DNA of 64,000 nt, from positions 1-64,000 of the forward strand of contig JAJQAC010000016.1 in the NCBI GenBank assembly GCA_021204025.1. The letters are read 5' to 3'. Below, piece after piece: positions 17,932-28,499 of this stretch (the stretch's first letter is position 1; every line of letters begins with the position of its first letter). This stretch comes from Clostridiales bacterium (GTDB lineage Bacteria; Bacillota; Clostridia; Lachnospirales; Lachnospiraceae). The notes under the pieces were generated by a model. The model made no database searches, was not told the origin of the DNA, and saw only the letters and a program-made list of their open reading frames with translations. The translations under genes and the position numbers were made by a program.

Positions 17932-20109
17932 ATGGCAGAAAAAGTGACGAAAAAAATCGCGGAAGCAGAAGAAAAGAATCCTTATGAGGATCCGAAAAAT
18001 TATATTAACCGGGAGCTGAGCTGGCTGGAATTTGATTATCGGATCCTGAATGAAGCCAGAGATAAAAATGTTCCGCTGTTTGAACGATTAAAATTCCTGA
18101 GTATTACGGCATCCAATCTGGATGAGTTTTTTATGGTGCGGGTAGCGACGTTAAAAAATCAGGTCCGTGATAAGAATAAAAGGGTGGATATCGCCGGAAT
18201 GAGGCCGCAGGAGCAGTTGGATCAGATCGGGAGGAAAGCTCATGATCTGGTAGAACGACAGTATACGACCTATAATCGTTCTATTTTGCCGGCGTTAAAG
18301 CAGGAAGGACTGCGGATTATCAGCGCGTATACGGAACTGACGGATCAGGAAGCAAAATATGTAGATAAATATTTTCATGAATTTGTTTACCCTGTGCTGA
18401 CGCCAATGGCGGTTGACTCTTCGCGGCCGTTTCCGCTGGTGCGAAATAAGTCGCTTAATATCGCAGCGCTTCTGCAGAAAAAGAACGGCGATGAAGAACT
18501 GGAATTTGCGACCGTACAGGTGCCGACGGTGCTTCCCCGTTTTGTCGAGCTCCCGGAAGATGTCAGTGAAACACGCAGTGTGATTCTGCTGGAGGAAATT
18601 ATTGAGCGGAATATGCACGAGCTTTTTTTGAATTACCATATCATTACAGCGCATCCGTACCGGATTATGAGAGACGCGGATTTTGCCCTGGATGAGGAGG
18701 ATGTGGATGATCTGCTGGAAGAGATCGAGAAACAGCTGAAGACCCGGCAGAGAGGCGATGTGATCCGGCTGGAAGTAGAGGAGCGCGCCGATAAACGGCT
18801 GCTCGAGATATTAAAAGAGGAGATGGAGGTTGAAAACGACGCGGTTTATGAGATCAGCGGACCTCTGGATCTGACGTTTCTGATGAAGATGTACAGCCTG
18901 GAGGGGTTTGATGATCTGAAAGAGGAACCGTATACACCTCAGCCGATCCCAGCGCTGATGAATGACGATGATATTTTCACAAATATCCGTAAGGGAGATA
19001 TCCTGCTGCACCATCCGTACCAGACATTTGATCCGGTGGTCGATTTTGTACGGACGGCGTCCACGGATCCGGATGTCCTGGCGATTAAACAGACATTGTA
19101 CCGGGTGAGCGGACATTCGCCGATTATCGCGGCGCTGGCTGAGGCGGCGGAGAACGGCAAGCAGGTCTCGGTGCTGGTCGAGCTGAAGGCGAGGTTCGAC
19201 GAGGAAAATAATATTAACTGGGCAAAGAAGCTGGAAAAGGCAGGCTGCCATGTAATTTACGGATTGGTCGGGTTAAAGACACATTGTAAGATTACACTGG
19301 TTGTTCGCCGTGAGGAAGACGGGCTTCGGAGATATGTGCATCTGGGTACCGGCAACTATAATGATTCTACTGCGAAACTTTATACAGATTGTGGACTTCT
19401 GACGTGTGCGCCGAAATTTGGCGAGGATGCGACTGCGGTATTTAATATGCTGTCCGGTTACTCGGAACCGCCGGTATGGAATAAACTGGTGCTGGCTCCG
19501 CTGTGGTTGCGCGGGCGGGTGATCCGGCTGATCCGCCGGGAGACAGAGAATGCCCGTCAGGGAAAACCGGCGCATATCATGGCAAAAATGAATTCTCTTT
19601 GTGATAAAGAGGTTATTGCTCATCTCTACGAGGCTTCCTGCGCGGGAGTGAAGATCGAACTGGTTGTACGGGGCATCTGTTCGCTGCGGGCCGGCGTACC
19701 GGGGTTGAGCGAAAATATCAGTGTACATTCGATCGTCGGCAATTTCCTGGAGCATGCGCGGATTCTCTATGTGGAGAACGGCGGAAGCCCGCAGGTCTAT
19801 ATGGGAAGTGCTGACTGGATGCCGCGCAATCTGGATAACCGGGTCGAGATCATGTTCCCGGTGGAGGATCCGGAGTTAAAGGCGCAGGTACTTCATATCC
19901 TTCAGGTGCAGCTTGAGGATAATACCAAGGCACATATCCTGCAGCCGGACGGAACCTATGCGAAGATTGACCGGCGCGGAAGAAAAGTGCTGATTACGGC
20001 GCAGGCGCAGTTTTGCAGGGAGGCTGCAGAAATGGCCAGGGAAGCTGCGATGGAATCGATCAGAGACCGTGATAAGCGGGTATTTGTGCCGATCGGTTCG
20101 GAGGAATAG
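17932..20109 (+). CDS. ppk1: Polyphosphate kinase 1
   Basis: YINRELSWLEFDYRIL, LKFLSITASNLDEFFMVRVA, HHPYQTFDPVVDF, GLKTHCKITLVVRRE, HLGTGNYND. Confidence 0.95.
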   Translation: MAEKVTKKIAEAEEKNPYEDPKNYINRELSWLEFDYRILNEARDKNVPLFERLKFLSITASNLDEFFMVRVATLKNQVRDKNKRVDIAGMRPQEQLDQIGRKAHDLVERQYTTYNRSILPALKQEGLRIISAYTELTDQEAKYVDKYFHEFVYPVLTPMAVDSSRPFPLVRNKSLNIAALLQKKNGDEELEFATVQVPTVLPRFVELPEDVSETRSVILLEEIIERNMHELFLNYHIITAHPYRIMRDADFALDEEDVDDLLEEIEKQLKTRQRGDVIRLEVEERADKRLLEILKEEMEVENDAVYEISGPLDLTFLMKMYSLEGFDDLKEEPYTPQPIPALMNDDDIFTNIRKGDILLHHPYQTFDPVVDFVRTASTDPDVLAIKQTLYRVSGHSPIIAALAEAAENGKQVSVLVELKARFDEENNINWAKKLEKAGCHVIYGLVGLKTHCKITLVVRREEDGLRRYVHLGTGNYNDSTAKLYTDCGLLTCAPKFGEDATAVFNMLSGYSEPPVWNKLVLAPLWLRGRVIRLIRRETENARQGKPAHIMAKMNSLCDKEVIAHLYEASCAGVKIELVVRGICSLRAGVPGLSENISVHSIVGNFLEHARILYVENGGSPQVYMGSADWMPRNLDNRVEIMFPVEDPELKAQVLHILQVQLEDNTKAHILQPDGTYAKIDRRGRKVLITAQAQFCREAAEMAREAAMESIRDRDKRVFVPIGSEE

Positions 20110-20141
20110 GAACTCACTTGTGATACCCATGGAGGACATGT

Positions 20142-21230
20142 ATGGCACAGACGACAGAAGAATGCCTGGATTTTTTAAAAGAGGCAAAAGAGGTTTTGGA
20201 GGACATACAGACGCTGAAGGCAGACGAAGACAATAAAGCAGAGAAGGAGCAGCAGCTTGAACGGTCTTATGAAGCCGAAAAAAAGCGCAGAAACGACACG
20301 ATTCAGCAGACGATTAAAAAGCGCAGGGACGAGATACGGACCAGCTATGACAGGGAACTTGCCAAAGCGCAGGAGCAGTTAAAAAAGACCCGGGCGAAGC
20401 GGGAGAAAGCCCGCAGCCAGGGAATCAAAGAGCGTATTGCGGATGAAACAGAAGGTTATCACAATGATATTCTGTCGGTGCGCACGCAGATTAAAAACTG
20501 TGCTCATCAGAAACATCTGCCGTTTATCTGCCGGTCACAGATGTACTACAGTCTGTATTTTCCGCGGCATTTCAAGGAAATTCTGGTGTTTCTGCTGTTT
20601 GTACTGATTTTCTTTGCCGCTTTTCCCTGTGGAGTCTATCTGCTTATCCCAAAGCGCCGTCCGCTCTGGCTGGCTGTCATCTATATAGTGGATCTTCTGA
20701 TTGTGGGTGGGATTTATATTTTTATCGGGAATCATACAAAACTTCTGTATATGGAAGCACTGCGTGAGTGCAGAGGATATTTTGATCAGATTTATGAACT
20801 GAAAAAAAATATCCGCCGGACGACCCGGTCGATCCGCAGGGATCGCAATGAGGAACATTACAATCTGGGAAAATTTGATGATGAGATTTCGCGGCTGCAG
20901 AAGGAACTGGATGATGTAGCAGCTGGCAAGAAGGAAGCGCTTAACACATATGAGAATGTAACAAAAAATATTCTTACAGATGAGATTGAGAGCAGCTTTC
21001 AGACACAGCTGGAAGAGCTTGAGCAGGAACATGCGCAGGCGGAAATGGATCTGCAGGTGGTTCGTGAGGAATTGAAAAAGAAACGGCTTGACGCTGCGGA
21101 AAATTACAGCTCGCATCTGGGGAAGGAATTTATGGATCCTGCGAAAGTTGCAAAGCTGTGCCTGATCGTCCAGGAGGGACATGCATCGAGTGTCACGGAG
21201 GCGATCGAGTGGTATAAGGAGAACGAGTAG
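20142..21230 (+). CDS. Coiled-coil membrane protein, hypothetical
   Basis: Charged coiled-coil segments flanking two hydrophobic helices. Confidence 0.6.
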   Translation: MAQTTEECLDFLKEAKEVLEDIQTLKADEDNKAEKEQQLERSYEAEKKRRNDTIQQTIKKRRDEIRTSYDRELAKAQEQLKKTRAKREKARSQGIKERIADETEGYHNDILSVRTQIKNCAHQKHLPFICRSQMYYSLYFPRHFKEILVFLLFVLIFFAAFPCGVYLLIPKRRPLWLAVIYIVDLLIVGGIYIFIGNHTKLLYMEALRECRGYFDQIYELKKNIRRTTRSIRRDRNEEHYNLGKFDDEISRLQKELDDVAAGKKEALNTYENVTKNILTDEIESSFQTQLEELEQEHAQAEMDLQVVREELKKKRLDAAENYSSHLGKEFMDPAKVAKLCLIVQEGHASSVTEAIEWYKENE

Positions 21231-21255
21231 CGGTCAGAGGCTGCTGCTCGTTTTA

Positions 21256-21352
21256 TATGCGCAGGGCCGGGTAAGGAATTTTTGCGGCTAATGCCGCACC
21301 CGGCTCGCGCGGCGAGTACGAGGCCAAAAACCGCCTCCTGCTTGATTAAGAA
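21256..21352. repeat. Dispersed intergenic repeat, copy 1 (about 95 bp)
   Basis: TATGCGCAGGGCCGGGTAAGGAATTTTTGCGGCT...GCACCCGG...CTGCTTGATT matches 28805-28893. Confidence 0.5.
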
Positions 21353-21392
21353 TACCTATGATAATGAAAGCGAGAGAAGAGAAGGGATAAAA

Positions 21393-22760
21393 ATGAAGAA
21401 AAAAGAGAATCGTTCGCGTGATGAACGGCTGTTGAATGACCCGGTGGAAAAGGTAATTCCTCAGATGGCGATACCGACGATTATATCGATGCTGATCACA
21501 TCGATTTATAATATGGCGGATACTTTTTTTGTGAGTCAGATCGGGACTTCTGCCTCAGGCGCTGTGGGTATCATTTTCTCCGCTATGGCGATGATCCAGG
21601 CGTGTTCCTTTATGATTGGTATGGGCGCAGGCAATAACGTATCAAGAATTCTGGGATCCGGGCATCATGAGCTGGCGAAGAGATTCGCGTCGACGGCGTG
21701 GTTTACAGGGTTTGGCTTTGGCTGCGTGATCGCAATCTTGGGGCAGGTTTATATGAGACCGCTGGTTATGCTGCTGGGGTCGACGGAGACGATCGCTCCT
21801 TATGCCATGGATTATGCCAGGTACATATTTTTAGCGGCACCTTTTATGATGTGTTCACTGATCATGAATAATCTGCTGCGTCTTCAGGGACTTGCGGTTT
21901 ACGCGATGGTCGGCATTACGACCGGCGGCATCCTGAATATGGTGCTGGATCCGATCTTTATCTTTGGTCTGGGAATGGGAACGGCTGGCGCGGGGCTCGC
22001 GACAGGGACGTCGCAGGTAGTGAGTTTCTGTATCCTGCTTTATATGAGTAATTCGCGGAAAGAGACGATTCACATCAGCCTGCGTAATTTCCGGCCGTCG
22101 TTCAGGATCTACGGGGATATTCTTTATTGTGGCATACCGTCTCTGGCGAGACAGGGCGTTGCCAGTGTCTCAACGGTGGTTCTGAATACAATTGCGGGAC
22201 AGTATGGAGATGCCGCCATCGCGGCGATGTCGATTGTTTCCCGCTATACCATGTTTATTAATTCCGTTGTCGTTGGTTTCGGACAGGGATTTCAGCCTGT
22301 ATGTGGTTTTAGCTTTGGCGCAAAAAAATATGCCCGTGTGAAACAGGCATTCTGGTTTTGCGTGAAAGTAGCAACAGGGGTGCTGCTTGTACTTTGTCTT
22401 GTATCCCTGGTGCTTTCCGGTAATATCGTGCGGGTATTCCGGCGGGATGACGCAGAGGTTATCGCGATTGGCACGTTTGCGCTGCGGGCGCAACTGTGTA
22501 CGATGCCACTCTGGGGATTTTATACGATGAGTAATATGTTTTCTCAGTCCATCGGTTATGGAGTTCGTGCGACCATTATCTCCTGCGCGAGACAGGGGCT
22601 CTTCCTGGTGCCGGTTCTTCTGGTGCTTCCAAGGCTTTTTGGACTGACGGGACTGCAATTATCGCAGCCGACCTCGGATGTGCTGTCTTTTATCCTTTCG
22701 GTTGTGTTAGTGACGAATATTCTGAAAGAACTTGACCGTATGTCAGAAACTGATAAATGA
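21393..22760 (+). CDS. MATE family efflux transporter
   Basis: 12-TM protein; PVEKVIPQMAIPTIISMLITSIYNMADTFFVSQIGTSA. Confidence 0.9.
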   Translation: MKKKENRSRDERLLNDPVEKVIPQMAIPTIISMLITSIYNMADTFFVSQIGTSASGAVGIIFSAMAMIQACSFMIGMGAGNNVSRILGSGHHELAKRFASTAWFTGFGFGCVIAILGQVYMRPLVMLLGSTETIAPYAMDYARYIFLAAPFMMCSLIMNNLLRLQGLAVYAMVGITTGGILNMVLDPIFIFGLGMGTAGAGLATGTSQVVSFCILLYMSNSRKETIHISLRNFRPSFRIYGDILYCGIPSLARQGVASVSTVVLNTIAGQYGDAAIAAMSIVSRYTMFINSVVVGFGQGFQPVCGFSFGAKKYARVKQAFWFCVKVATGVLLVLCLVSLVLSGNIVRVFRRDDAEVIAIGTFALRAQLCTMPLWGFYTMSNMFSQSIGYGVRATIISCARQGLFLVPVLLVLPRLFGLTGLQLSQPTSDVLSFILSVVLVTNILKELDRMSETDK

Positions 22761-22784
22761 TAAGTTGCAGGGGTAAGTAAGGGT

Positions 22785-24518
22785 ATGGAGCATTATCGTG
22801 AATCTGTGAAGAAGAATCTTCGGTATTTTATTCTGGGGCCTTTCTTTATGGTAATCGAGGCCTGCGGAGAGTTTATCCTTCCGTATCTGAATGCCAATAT
22901 TATTAATTATGGCGCGGCTACAGGGGATGTCGGTTACATCTTAAGGAATGGATTTTACATGGCAGTTATCGCGGTCGTTATGCTGGCAGCCGGTGTGCTG
23001 GGCGGGTATTTCGCGATCAATGGAGCCTCGCGGCTGGCAGCGGATGTCAGGATGAAGGTTTATGCCCGGATCCAGAAGTTTTCATTCGCGAATATCGATG
23101 AGTTTTCAACGGGCTCGCTGATCACGCGGGTAACCAATGATATTACGCAGATACAGAACTTTGTGCAGAGTCTGCTGAGAGGTTGTTTTCGCAGTCCGAT
23201 CATGATGATTGGGGCAATTGTCATGTCTTTTTATTTGAATGCACAGTTGGCTGTCGTGATCTGTATTGTAATTCCGATTCTGGCTTTTTCCATTTATTAT
23301 GTCATTATCAAAGCTATGCCGCGGTATACGGCCATGCAGCAGCAACTGGATGACATGAATAATGAGATCAACGAAACGATCACGAATGAGCGGGTAATCA
23401 AATCCTTTGTACGGGAAGAGTATGAGCAGGAGAAGTTTGCGGGAGTCAATGAAGGATTACGTGTAAAGAGTATCCGCGCGCTTGCGCTGATGATTCTGTT
23501 GCAGCCGATGTCTACGCTGGCGATCAATATCACGACGCTGGCAGTGGTGTGGATCGCGGGCTGCCAGATCATTATCGGTGGGATGGAGATCGGGACGCTG
23601 ACTGCATTTATCACCTATCTGTCGCAGATTTTGAATGCACTGAATTTCCTGGCGAATATTTTCCTGCAGGGGACTCGCGCCGCTGCCTCTGACCGGCGGA
23701 TTAAGGAGGTCCTGACAGCGAAAATAGACCTGACGGATGATGACCTGAAGGGAAAAGGTCAGGAAGTAAAGGACGGAGAGATCGAATTTCGTCATGTATC
23801 CTTCCGGTACTTTAAGAATAATCCGGAGAAGGTACTGGATGATGTCAGCTTTACGATACATGACGGCGAATTTATTGGTCTTGTGGGTTCGACCGGAAGC
23901 GGTAAGAGCACATTGATCTCGCTGATTCCAAGACTTTATGACGCGGATGAGGGAACTGTGCTGGTCGGCGGACATGACGTGCGTGAGTATACGTTGTATG
24001 ATCTGCGGGAAAAGGTATCCGTGGTGTTGCAGCAAAATACACTTTTTTCCGGTACGATTGCGGAAAATCTGCGGTGGGGCAGAGAAGATGCGACGCAGGA
24101 AGACATGGAATGGGCATGCAGAATCGCCCACGCGAAAGAATTTATCGATGATTTCCGTGAGGGATATGAGATGGAACTGGAACAGGGCGGACGAAATCTT
24201 TCCGGTGGTCAGCGGCAGCGGCTGTGCATAGCGAGAGCGCTTTTAAAGCGGCCAAAGATCCTGATCCTGGATGACTCGACAAGCGCTGTGGATACGGCGA
24301 CGGATGCGGGGATCCGGCAGGCATTTCACAGAGAACTGACTGGGATGACAAAGATTGTGATTGCCCAGAGAATCAGTTCGGTTATCGACGCGGACAAGAT
24401 CCTTGTGATGGAGGATGGCCGGATATCTGATATCGGCCGTCATGAAGAACTGATCCGGCGATGCGTTCCGTATCAGGAGATTTATTACTCCCAGAAGGAC
24501 AGGGAGGTGGAAGCATGA
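22785..24518 (+). CDS. ABC exporter, fused TMD-NBD (degenerate Walker B/catalytic position)
   Basis: GSTGSGKST, LSGGQRQRLCIARALL, ILILDDSTSAVD. Confidence 0.9.
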   Translation: MEHYRESVKKNLRYFILGPFFMVIEACGEFILPYLNANIINYGAATGDVGYILRNGFYMAVIAVVMLAAGVLGGYFAINGASRLAADVRMKVYARIQKFSFANIDEFSTGSLITRVTNDITQIQNFVQSLLRGCFRSPIMMIGAIVMSFYLNAQLAVVICIVIPILAFSIYYVIIKAMPRYTAMQQQLDDMNNEINETITNERVIKSFVREEYEQEKFAGVNEGLRVKSIRALALMILLQPMSTLAINITTLAVVWIAGCQIIIGGMEIGTLTAFITYLSQILNALNFLANIFLQGTRAAASDRRIKEVLTAKIDLTDDDLKGKGQEVKDGEIEFRHVSFRYFKNNPEKVLDDVSFTIHDGEFIGLVGSTGSGKSTLISLIPRLYDADEGTVLVGGHDVREYTLYDLREKVSVVLQQNTLFSGTIAENLRWGREDATQEDMEWACRIAHAKEFIDDFREGYEMELEQGGRNLSGGQRQRLCIARALLKRPKILILDDSTSAVDTATDAGIRQAFHRELTGMTKIVIAQRISSVIDADKILVMEDGRISDIGRHEELIRRCVPYQEIYYSQKDREVEA

Positions 24519-26434
24519 GCAGGACAGTCAGAAATGCAGTGGATGATTCTATGAAGAATCAGGTGCGTTATGAACGGCTGGAGAAAAAGTATGCCGGCGT
24601 GGGCAGTGGAGGTTCGCAACAGGTAAAGCAAATGCAGGTAACGAACCGTCCGTCCGCAATGAAGAGTCATGAGAAACCGAAAAACGCGATGCAGGTGATG
24701 GTTCGTCTGCTTCGTTATCTGGGAAAGGAGCAGGCGCTGGTAGCGGCGGCCTTGCTGGCAGTTGTACTCAATACGGTGTCGACGCTTGCCGGGTCGTATC
24801 TCTTAAGACCAATTATTAATCAGTTTATCCATGAGGCGGCAGATGGGGATATAGCGGCGGCGCTGGTCAGGGGACTGGCAGGTGCGCTGGCAGTGCTGGC
24901 GGTTGTGTATGTGGTCGCAGTGGTGACGCAGTGGTTCCAGCAGTGGATCATGCTGGATGTGTCGCAGCGTTCGCTGCAGCGGATGCGGGAAGAATTATTC
25001 GGCAAACTGCAGTCTCTGCCAATGAGTTACTTTGATAATCATTCGACCGGTGACGTTATGAGCCGGTTTACCAATGATGTGGATGCGATCGGGGAAATGC
25101 TGAATACGATGATCATCCGGTTGATTTCCGGGTTGATTACATTTGTCGGGACGCTGATTCTGATGTTGTATACGAATCTGATCCTGGGAATGATTACAGT
25201 TCTGATGACGCCGGTCCTGATTGCGATCAGCAGGGCGTTGATTAAGAGCGGGCAGGCGGCGTATTCGGAGCAACAGCGCAAACTTGGCATGCTGAATGGC
25301 TTTGCACAGGAATCGATTACCGGGGAAAAAGTCGTCAAAGTGTTTAATCATGAAGCGGTCGCAGTAGATGAGTTTTCTTATCTGAATGATTCACTGATGA
25401 ACGCGCAGATCCGCGCACAGTTCCGGGCCGGTATCATGGGACCGATCACTCATCAGCTGTGCAATGTCGCTTACGGTGTGGTGGCCTGTGTGGGAGCGAT
25501 TCTGGTTGTAAAGAGGGGATTTGATATCGGCGGACTGACGGTGTCGGTTAATTATACCCGGCAGTTTACGCGGCCGATTACGGAGATCTCCACACAGATG
25601 AATAATGTCTTTTCGGCGCTTGCGGGTGCGGAACGGGTCTTTGAGGTGCTGGATCTGCGGCCGGAGGGAGAGGACGATCAACCGGTCGAGATGGCGGAGA
25701 TCCAGGGGCATGTTGTGATCGATCATGTGAATTTCGGATATGTGCCGGAGGTGCCGGTGCTGCGGGATATCTCGCTTTACGCGAAACCGGGACAAAAGAT
25801 CGCGTTTGTCGGCTCGACCGGCGCGGGAAAGACGACGGTAACCAATCTGCTGTCGAGATTTTATGATATCCGGGAAGGCAGCATCACGATCGATGGTGTG
25901 CCGATCGAACAGATCGACCGGAGTTTTCTGCGCAGTCATGTGGCAATGGTTTTACAGGATACACATCTTTTTACAGGAACTGTACGGGAGAATATCCGCT
26001 ATGGCAGACTGGACGCGACGGACGAAGAGGTTGAGGAAGCGGCGAAGATTGCGTCGGCGCATTCTTTTATCATTCATCTGGAAAATGGTTATGATACACT
26101 GCTGGAGCATGACGGAGCAAATCTGTCGCAGGGGCAGAGGCAGCTGTTAAACATCGCGCGTGCCGCGCTCTCCCGGGCGCCTATCCTGATCCTTGACGAG
26201 GCGACGAGTTCTGTCGATACGCGGACGGAACGCCATATCGAGACGGGGATGGATGCGATCATGAAAAACCGCACGACGTTTGTCATCGCGCATCGCCTCT
26301 CAACAGTACGCAAGTCGGACGCGATTATGGTGCTGGAGAAAGGCCGGATTATCGAGAGAGGGACGCATGAGCAGTTGTTGGCGATGAATGGGAGATATGC
26401 GGATCTGTATCATGAGATTGTGGAGCTGGAGTAG
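24515..26434 (+). CDS. ABC exporter, fused TMD-NBD (canonical)
   Basis: GSTGAGKTT, LSQGQRQLLNIARAAL, ILILDEATSSVD; 4-nt ATGA overlap with the upstream gene. Confidence 0.9.
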   Translation: MSRTVRNAVDDSMKNQVRYERLEKKYAGVGSGGSQQVKQMQVTNRPSAMKSHEKPKNAMQVMVRLLRYLGKEQALVAAALLAVVLNTVSTLAGSYLLRPIINQFIHEAADGDIAAALVRGLAGALAVLAVVYVVAVVTQWFQQWIMLDVSQRSLQRMREELFGKLQSLPMSYFDNHSTGDVMSRFTNDVDAIGEMLNTMIIRLISGLITFVGTLILMLYTNLILGMITVLMTPVLIAISRALIKSGQAAYSEQQRKLGMLNGFAQESITGEKVVKVFNHEAVAVDEFSYLNDSLMNAQIRAQFRAGIMGPITHQLCNVAYGVVACVGAILVVKRGFDIGGLTVSVNYTRQFTRPITEISTQMNNVFSALAGAERVFEVLDLRPEGEDDQPVEMAEIQGHVVIDHVNFGYVPEVPVLRDISLYAKPGQKIAFVGSTGAGKTTVTNLLSRFYDIREGSITIDGVPIEQIDRSFLRSHVAMVLQDTHLFTGTVRENIRYGRLDATDEEVEEAAKIASAHSFIIHLENGYDTLLEHDGANLSQGQRQLLNIARAALSRAPILILDEATSSVDTRTERHIETGMDAIMKNRTTFVIAHRLSTVRKSDAIMVLEKGRIIERGTHEQLLAMNGRYADLYHEIVELE

Positions 26435-26454
26435 GGAAGAACATCGGAGTTGTT

Positions 26455-26556
26455 ATGCTGTTTAGTCATGATGATGAGACGAAATCGAAGGGAATCGTGT
26501 TTTTGATATTGGGAATTATCATCTGGCTTGTGATTTTGGGTTATACATACGGTTGA
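26455..26556 (+). CDS. Small single-TM protein (33 aa)
   Basis: MLFSHDDETKSKGIVFLILGIIIWLVILGYTYG*; below ORF-track cutoff. Confidence 0.35.
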   Translation: MLFSHDDETKSKGIVFLILGIIIWLVILGYTYG

Positions 26557-26574
26557 TATTAAAAAGGAGAAGTT

Positions 26575-27711
26575 ATGTTTACCTTAATGAAAAGAGCGCA
26601 CATCTACGCGCCAGAGGATCTTGGCATTCAGGATGTGCTGATTGGTAATGACAGAGTGATCCGGGTCGCGTCGTCTATTGATTTTCAATGGGAAGGAATG
26701 GAAGAAATATCAGCAGAGGGAAAACTGATTTTCCCCGGATTTATCGATCAGCATGTCCATATCACAGGCGGCGGAGGCGAAAGCGGTTTTCGCAGCCGTG
26801 TTCCCGAAGTGAGGATGACGGACTGTGTGAAAAACGGCGTGACGACGGTTGTCGGCGTCCTGGGGACGGATTCGACGTCGAGAAGCGTGGAGAATATCGT
26901 CGCCAAGGCAAAGGGACTGACAGAGGAGGGAATCACTGCTTACTGTCTGACCGGAGCCTATAACTATCCTTCGCCGACGCTGACCGGTTTGGTGGCGAAG
27001 GATGTGGCATTTATCCCAGAGGTGCTGGGTGTGAAACTTGCGATCTCGGATCACCGCAGTTCACAGGTCACGCGGGAGGAACTGACGCGTCTGGCGATGG
27101 ATGTGCGCAAGGCGGCGCTGCTGGCGGGTAAAGCCGGCATCGTGCATATGCACACAGGAAAAGGAAAGTCCGGTTTGAAGGACGTCATTGAGGTGGTGGA
27201 AACTTCGGACGTACCCATACAACATTTTCGGCCGACGCATTGCGGTAATCTTCATGAGGACGCAATCACTTTTGGAAAGATGGGCGGACATATCGATTAT
27301 ACGACGGGGGCCAATCCACAGAACTGCGCGAAGTTTGTGATGGATGCGATACAGAAGGTTGATTTTGAACTCATCACGATGAGCTCTGACTCCAATGGCA
27401 GTATGCCGATCTGGAATGAGAAGCATGAGATAATCGGCATGGGCGTGGGAAGGATGAGCAGTCTGTTTGAGGCGGTGAAAATTTTAATCGGGGAATACCA
27501 TTTGCCGATGGAAAAGGCGGTTGCGCTGATTACCAGTAATGTGGCAAAGGGCCTGGGGCTTTATCCGCACAAAGGCTGTCTGCATGAGAATGCGGACGCA
27601 GATCTCGTGATTACTGATCAGGAACTGACTGTCTGTACTGTGTTTGCAAAAGGGCAGAAGATGATGGAAGATGGGAAGATTCTGGTGGATAATTATTTTG
27701 GCATTATGTGA
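26575..27711 (+). CDS. iadA: Beta-aspartyl-peptidase (isoaspartyl dipeptidase)
   Basis: FIDQHVHITGGGGESGF, metal-binding residues, MSSDSNGSMP. Confidence 0.9.
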   Translation: MFTLMKRAHIYAPEDLGIQDVLIGNDRVIRVASSIDFQWEGMEEISAEGKLIFPGFIDQHVHITGGGGESGFRSRVPEVRMTDCVKNGVTTVVGVLGTDSTSRSVENIVAKAKGLTEEGITAYCLTGAYNYPSPTLTGLVAKDVAFIPEVLGVKLAISDHRSSQVTREELTRLAMDVRKAALLAGKAGIVHMHTGKGKSGLKDVIEVVETSDVPIQHFRPTHCGNLHEDAITFGKMGGHIDYTTGANPQNCAKFVMDAIQKVDFELITMSSDSNGSMPIWNEKHEIIGMGVGRMSSLFEAVKILIGEYHLPMEKAVALITSNVAKGLGLYPHKGCLHENADADLVITDQELTVCTVFAKGQKMMEDGKILVDNYFGIM

Positions 27712-27718
27712 TGGTATT

Positions 27719-27760
27719 ATGGTAAATGTCGTGTGAGAGGGTCAGGCGACATTTACCATT
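27719..27760. terminator. Bidirectional terminator-like hairpin
   Basis: ATGGTAAATGTCG/CGACATTTACCAT 13-bp stem between convergent genes. Confidence 0.6.
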
Positions 27761-27768
27761 TTATATAT

Positions 27769-28047
27769 TCAGCAGTAATATTGGATATCTTTAAAATAGG
27801 AATACCATTTTTGTTCAATCACGGTATGCCGCGCTTCAATGATGTCCATAATATCTCTGAGTTTTCTATTCGGAATTTTCGAGTTGTTGTGAGATAAAAG
27901 ACATTTTCCTGAGCGGGTAATCCATATTTTAGTTGCGTTTTCTGAGGGAACTGCCTCTGATACGTGAACGTGAACAGGTTCAAGCGGTTCAGTTTCGTTT
28001 GACCAGAAATATACCAGAAAGGATCCAATTTTAAAAATTTGCGGCAT
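27769..28047 (-). CDS. DUF4160-like domain protein
   Basis: MPQIFKIGSFLVYFWSNETEPLEPVHVHVSE...; overlaps the upstream partner. Confidence 0.65.
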   Translation of the reverse strand: MPQIFKIGSFLVYFWSNETEPLEPVHVHVSEAVPSENATKIWITRSGKCLLSHNNSKIPNRKLRDIMDIIEARHTVIEQKWYSYFKDIQYYC

Positions 28048-28309
28048 TATCAAAGCCCCCTTCTCTGGCAAGTCGGATTATAATATGCGCTACAGATTCC
28101 AGGTACTCCTGAAAATTCTGTATCTCGTTTGGAGAAAATCCCTCAATATTTTTCCACTGGTATGAGGGAAGATAACATTCTGCAGAGCAGAATCCTCCAT
28201 ATATTGGTTTTTCAAAATATACTTTTACGGTTTCAACACCATTATTATCATAGGTTTCAGAGTGTACAACCTCGGTTTTATCTTCCAATGTCATAAACGG
28301 ATACATCAT
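28031..28309 (-). CDS. Hypothetical partner of the DUF4160-like protein
   Basis: 92 aa; overlapping two-gene arrangement. Confidence 0.55.
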   Translation of the reverse strand: MMYPFMTLEDKTEVVHSETYDNNGVETVKVYFEKPIYGGFCSAECYLPSYQWKNIEGFSPNEIQNFQEYLESVAHIIIRLAREGGFDNAANF

Positions 28310-28499
28310 AATACTTCCTCCTATAATTATTTGAAATGGTTTATTTGATTAGTAGTTGCGTATAGATATGATATAAAGTTACTTGTCTTTATAAGACTAT
28401 CATATCAATGGCGACAATTCAAGTGGAAAGAGGGATTGACAGGTTTTCCGGGATTATTTATAATTTTGGAGGGTCGTCTGGGCAGTTGAAATATCAGGA

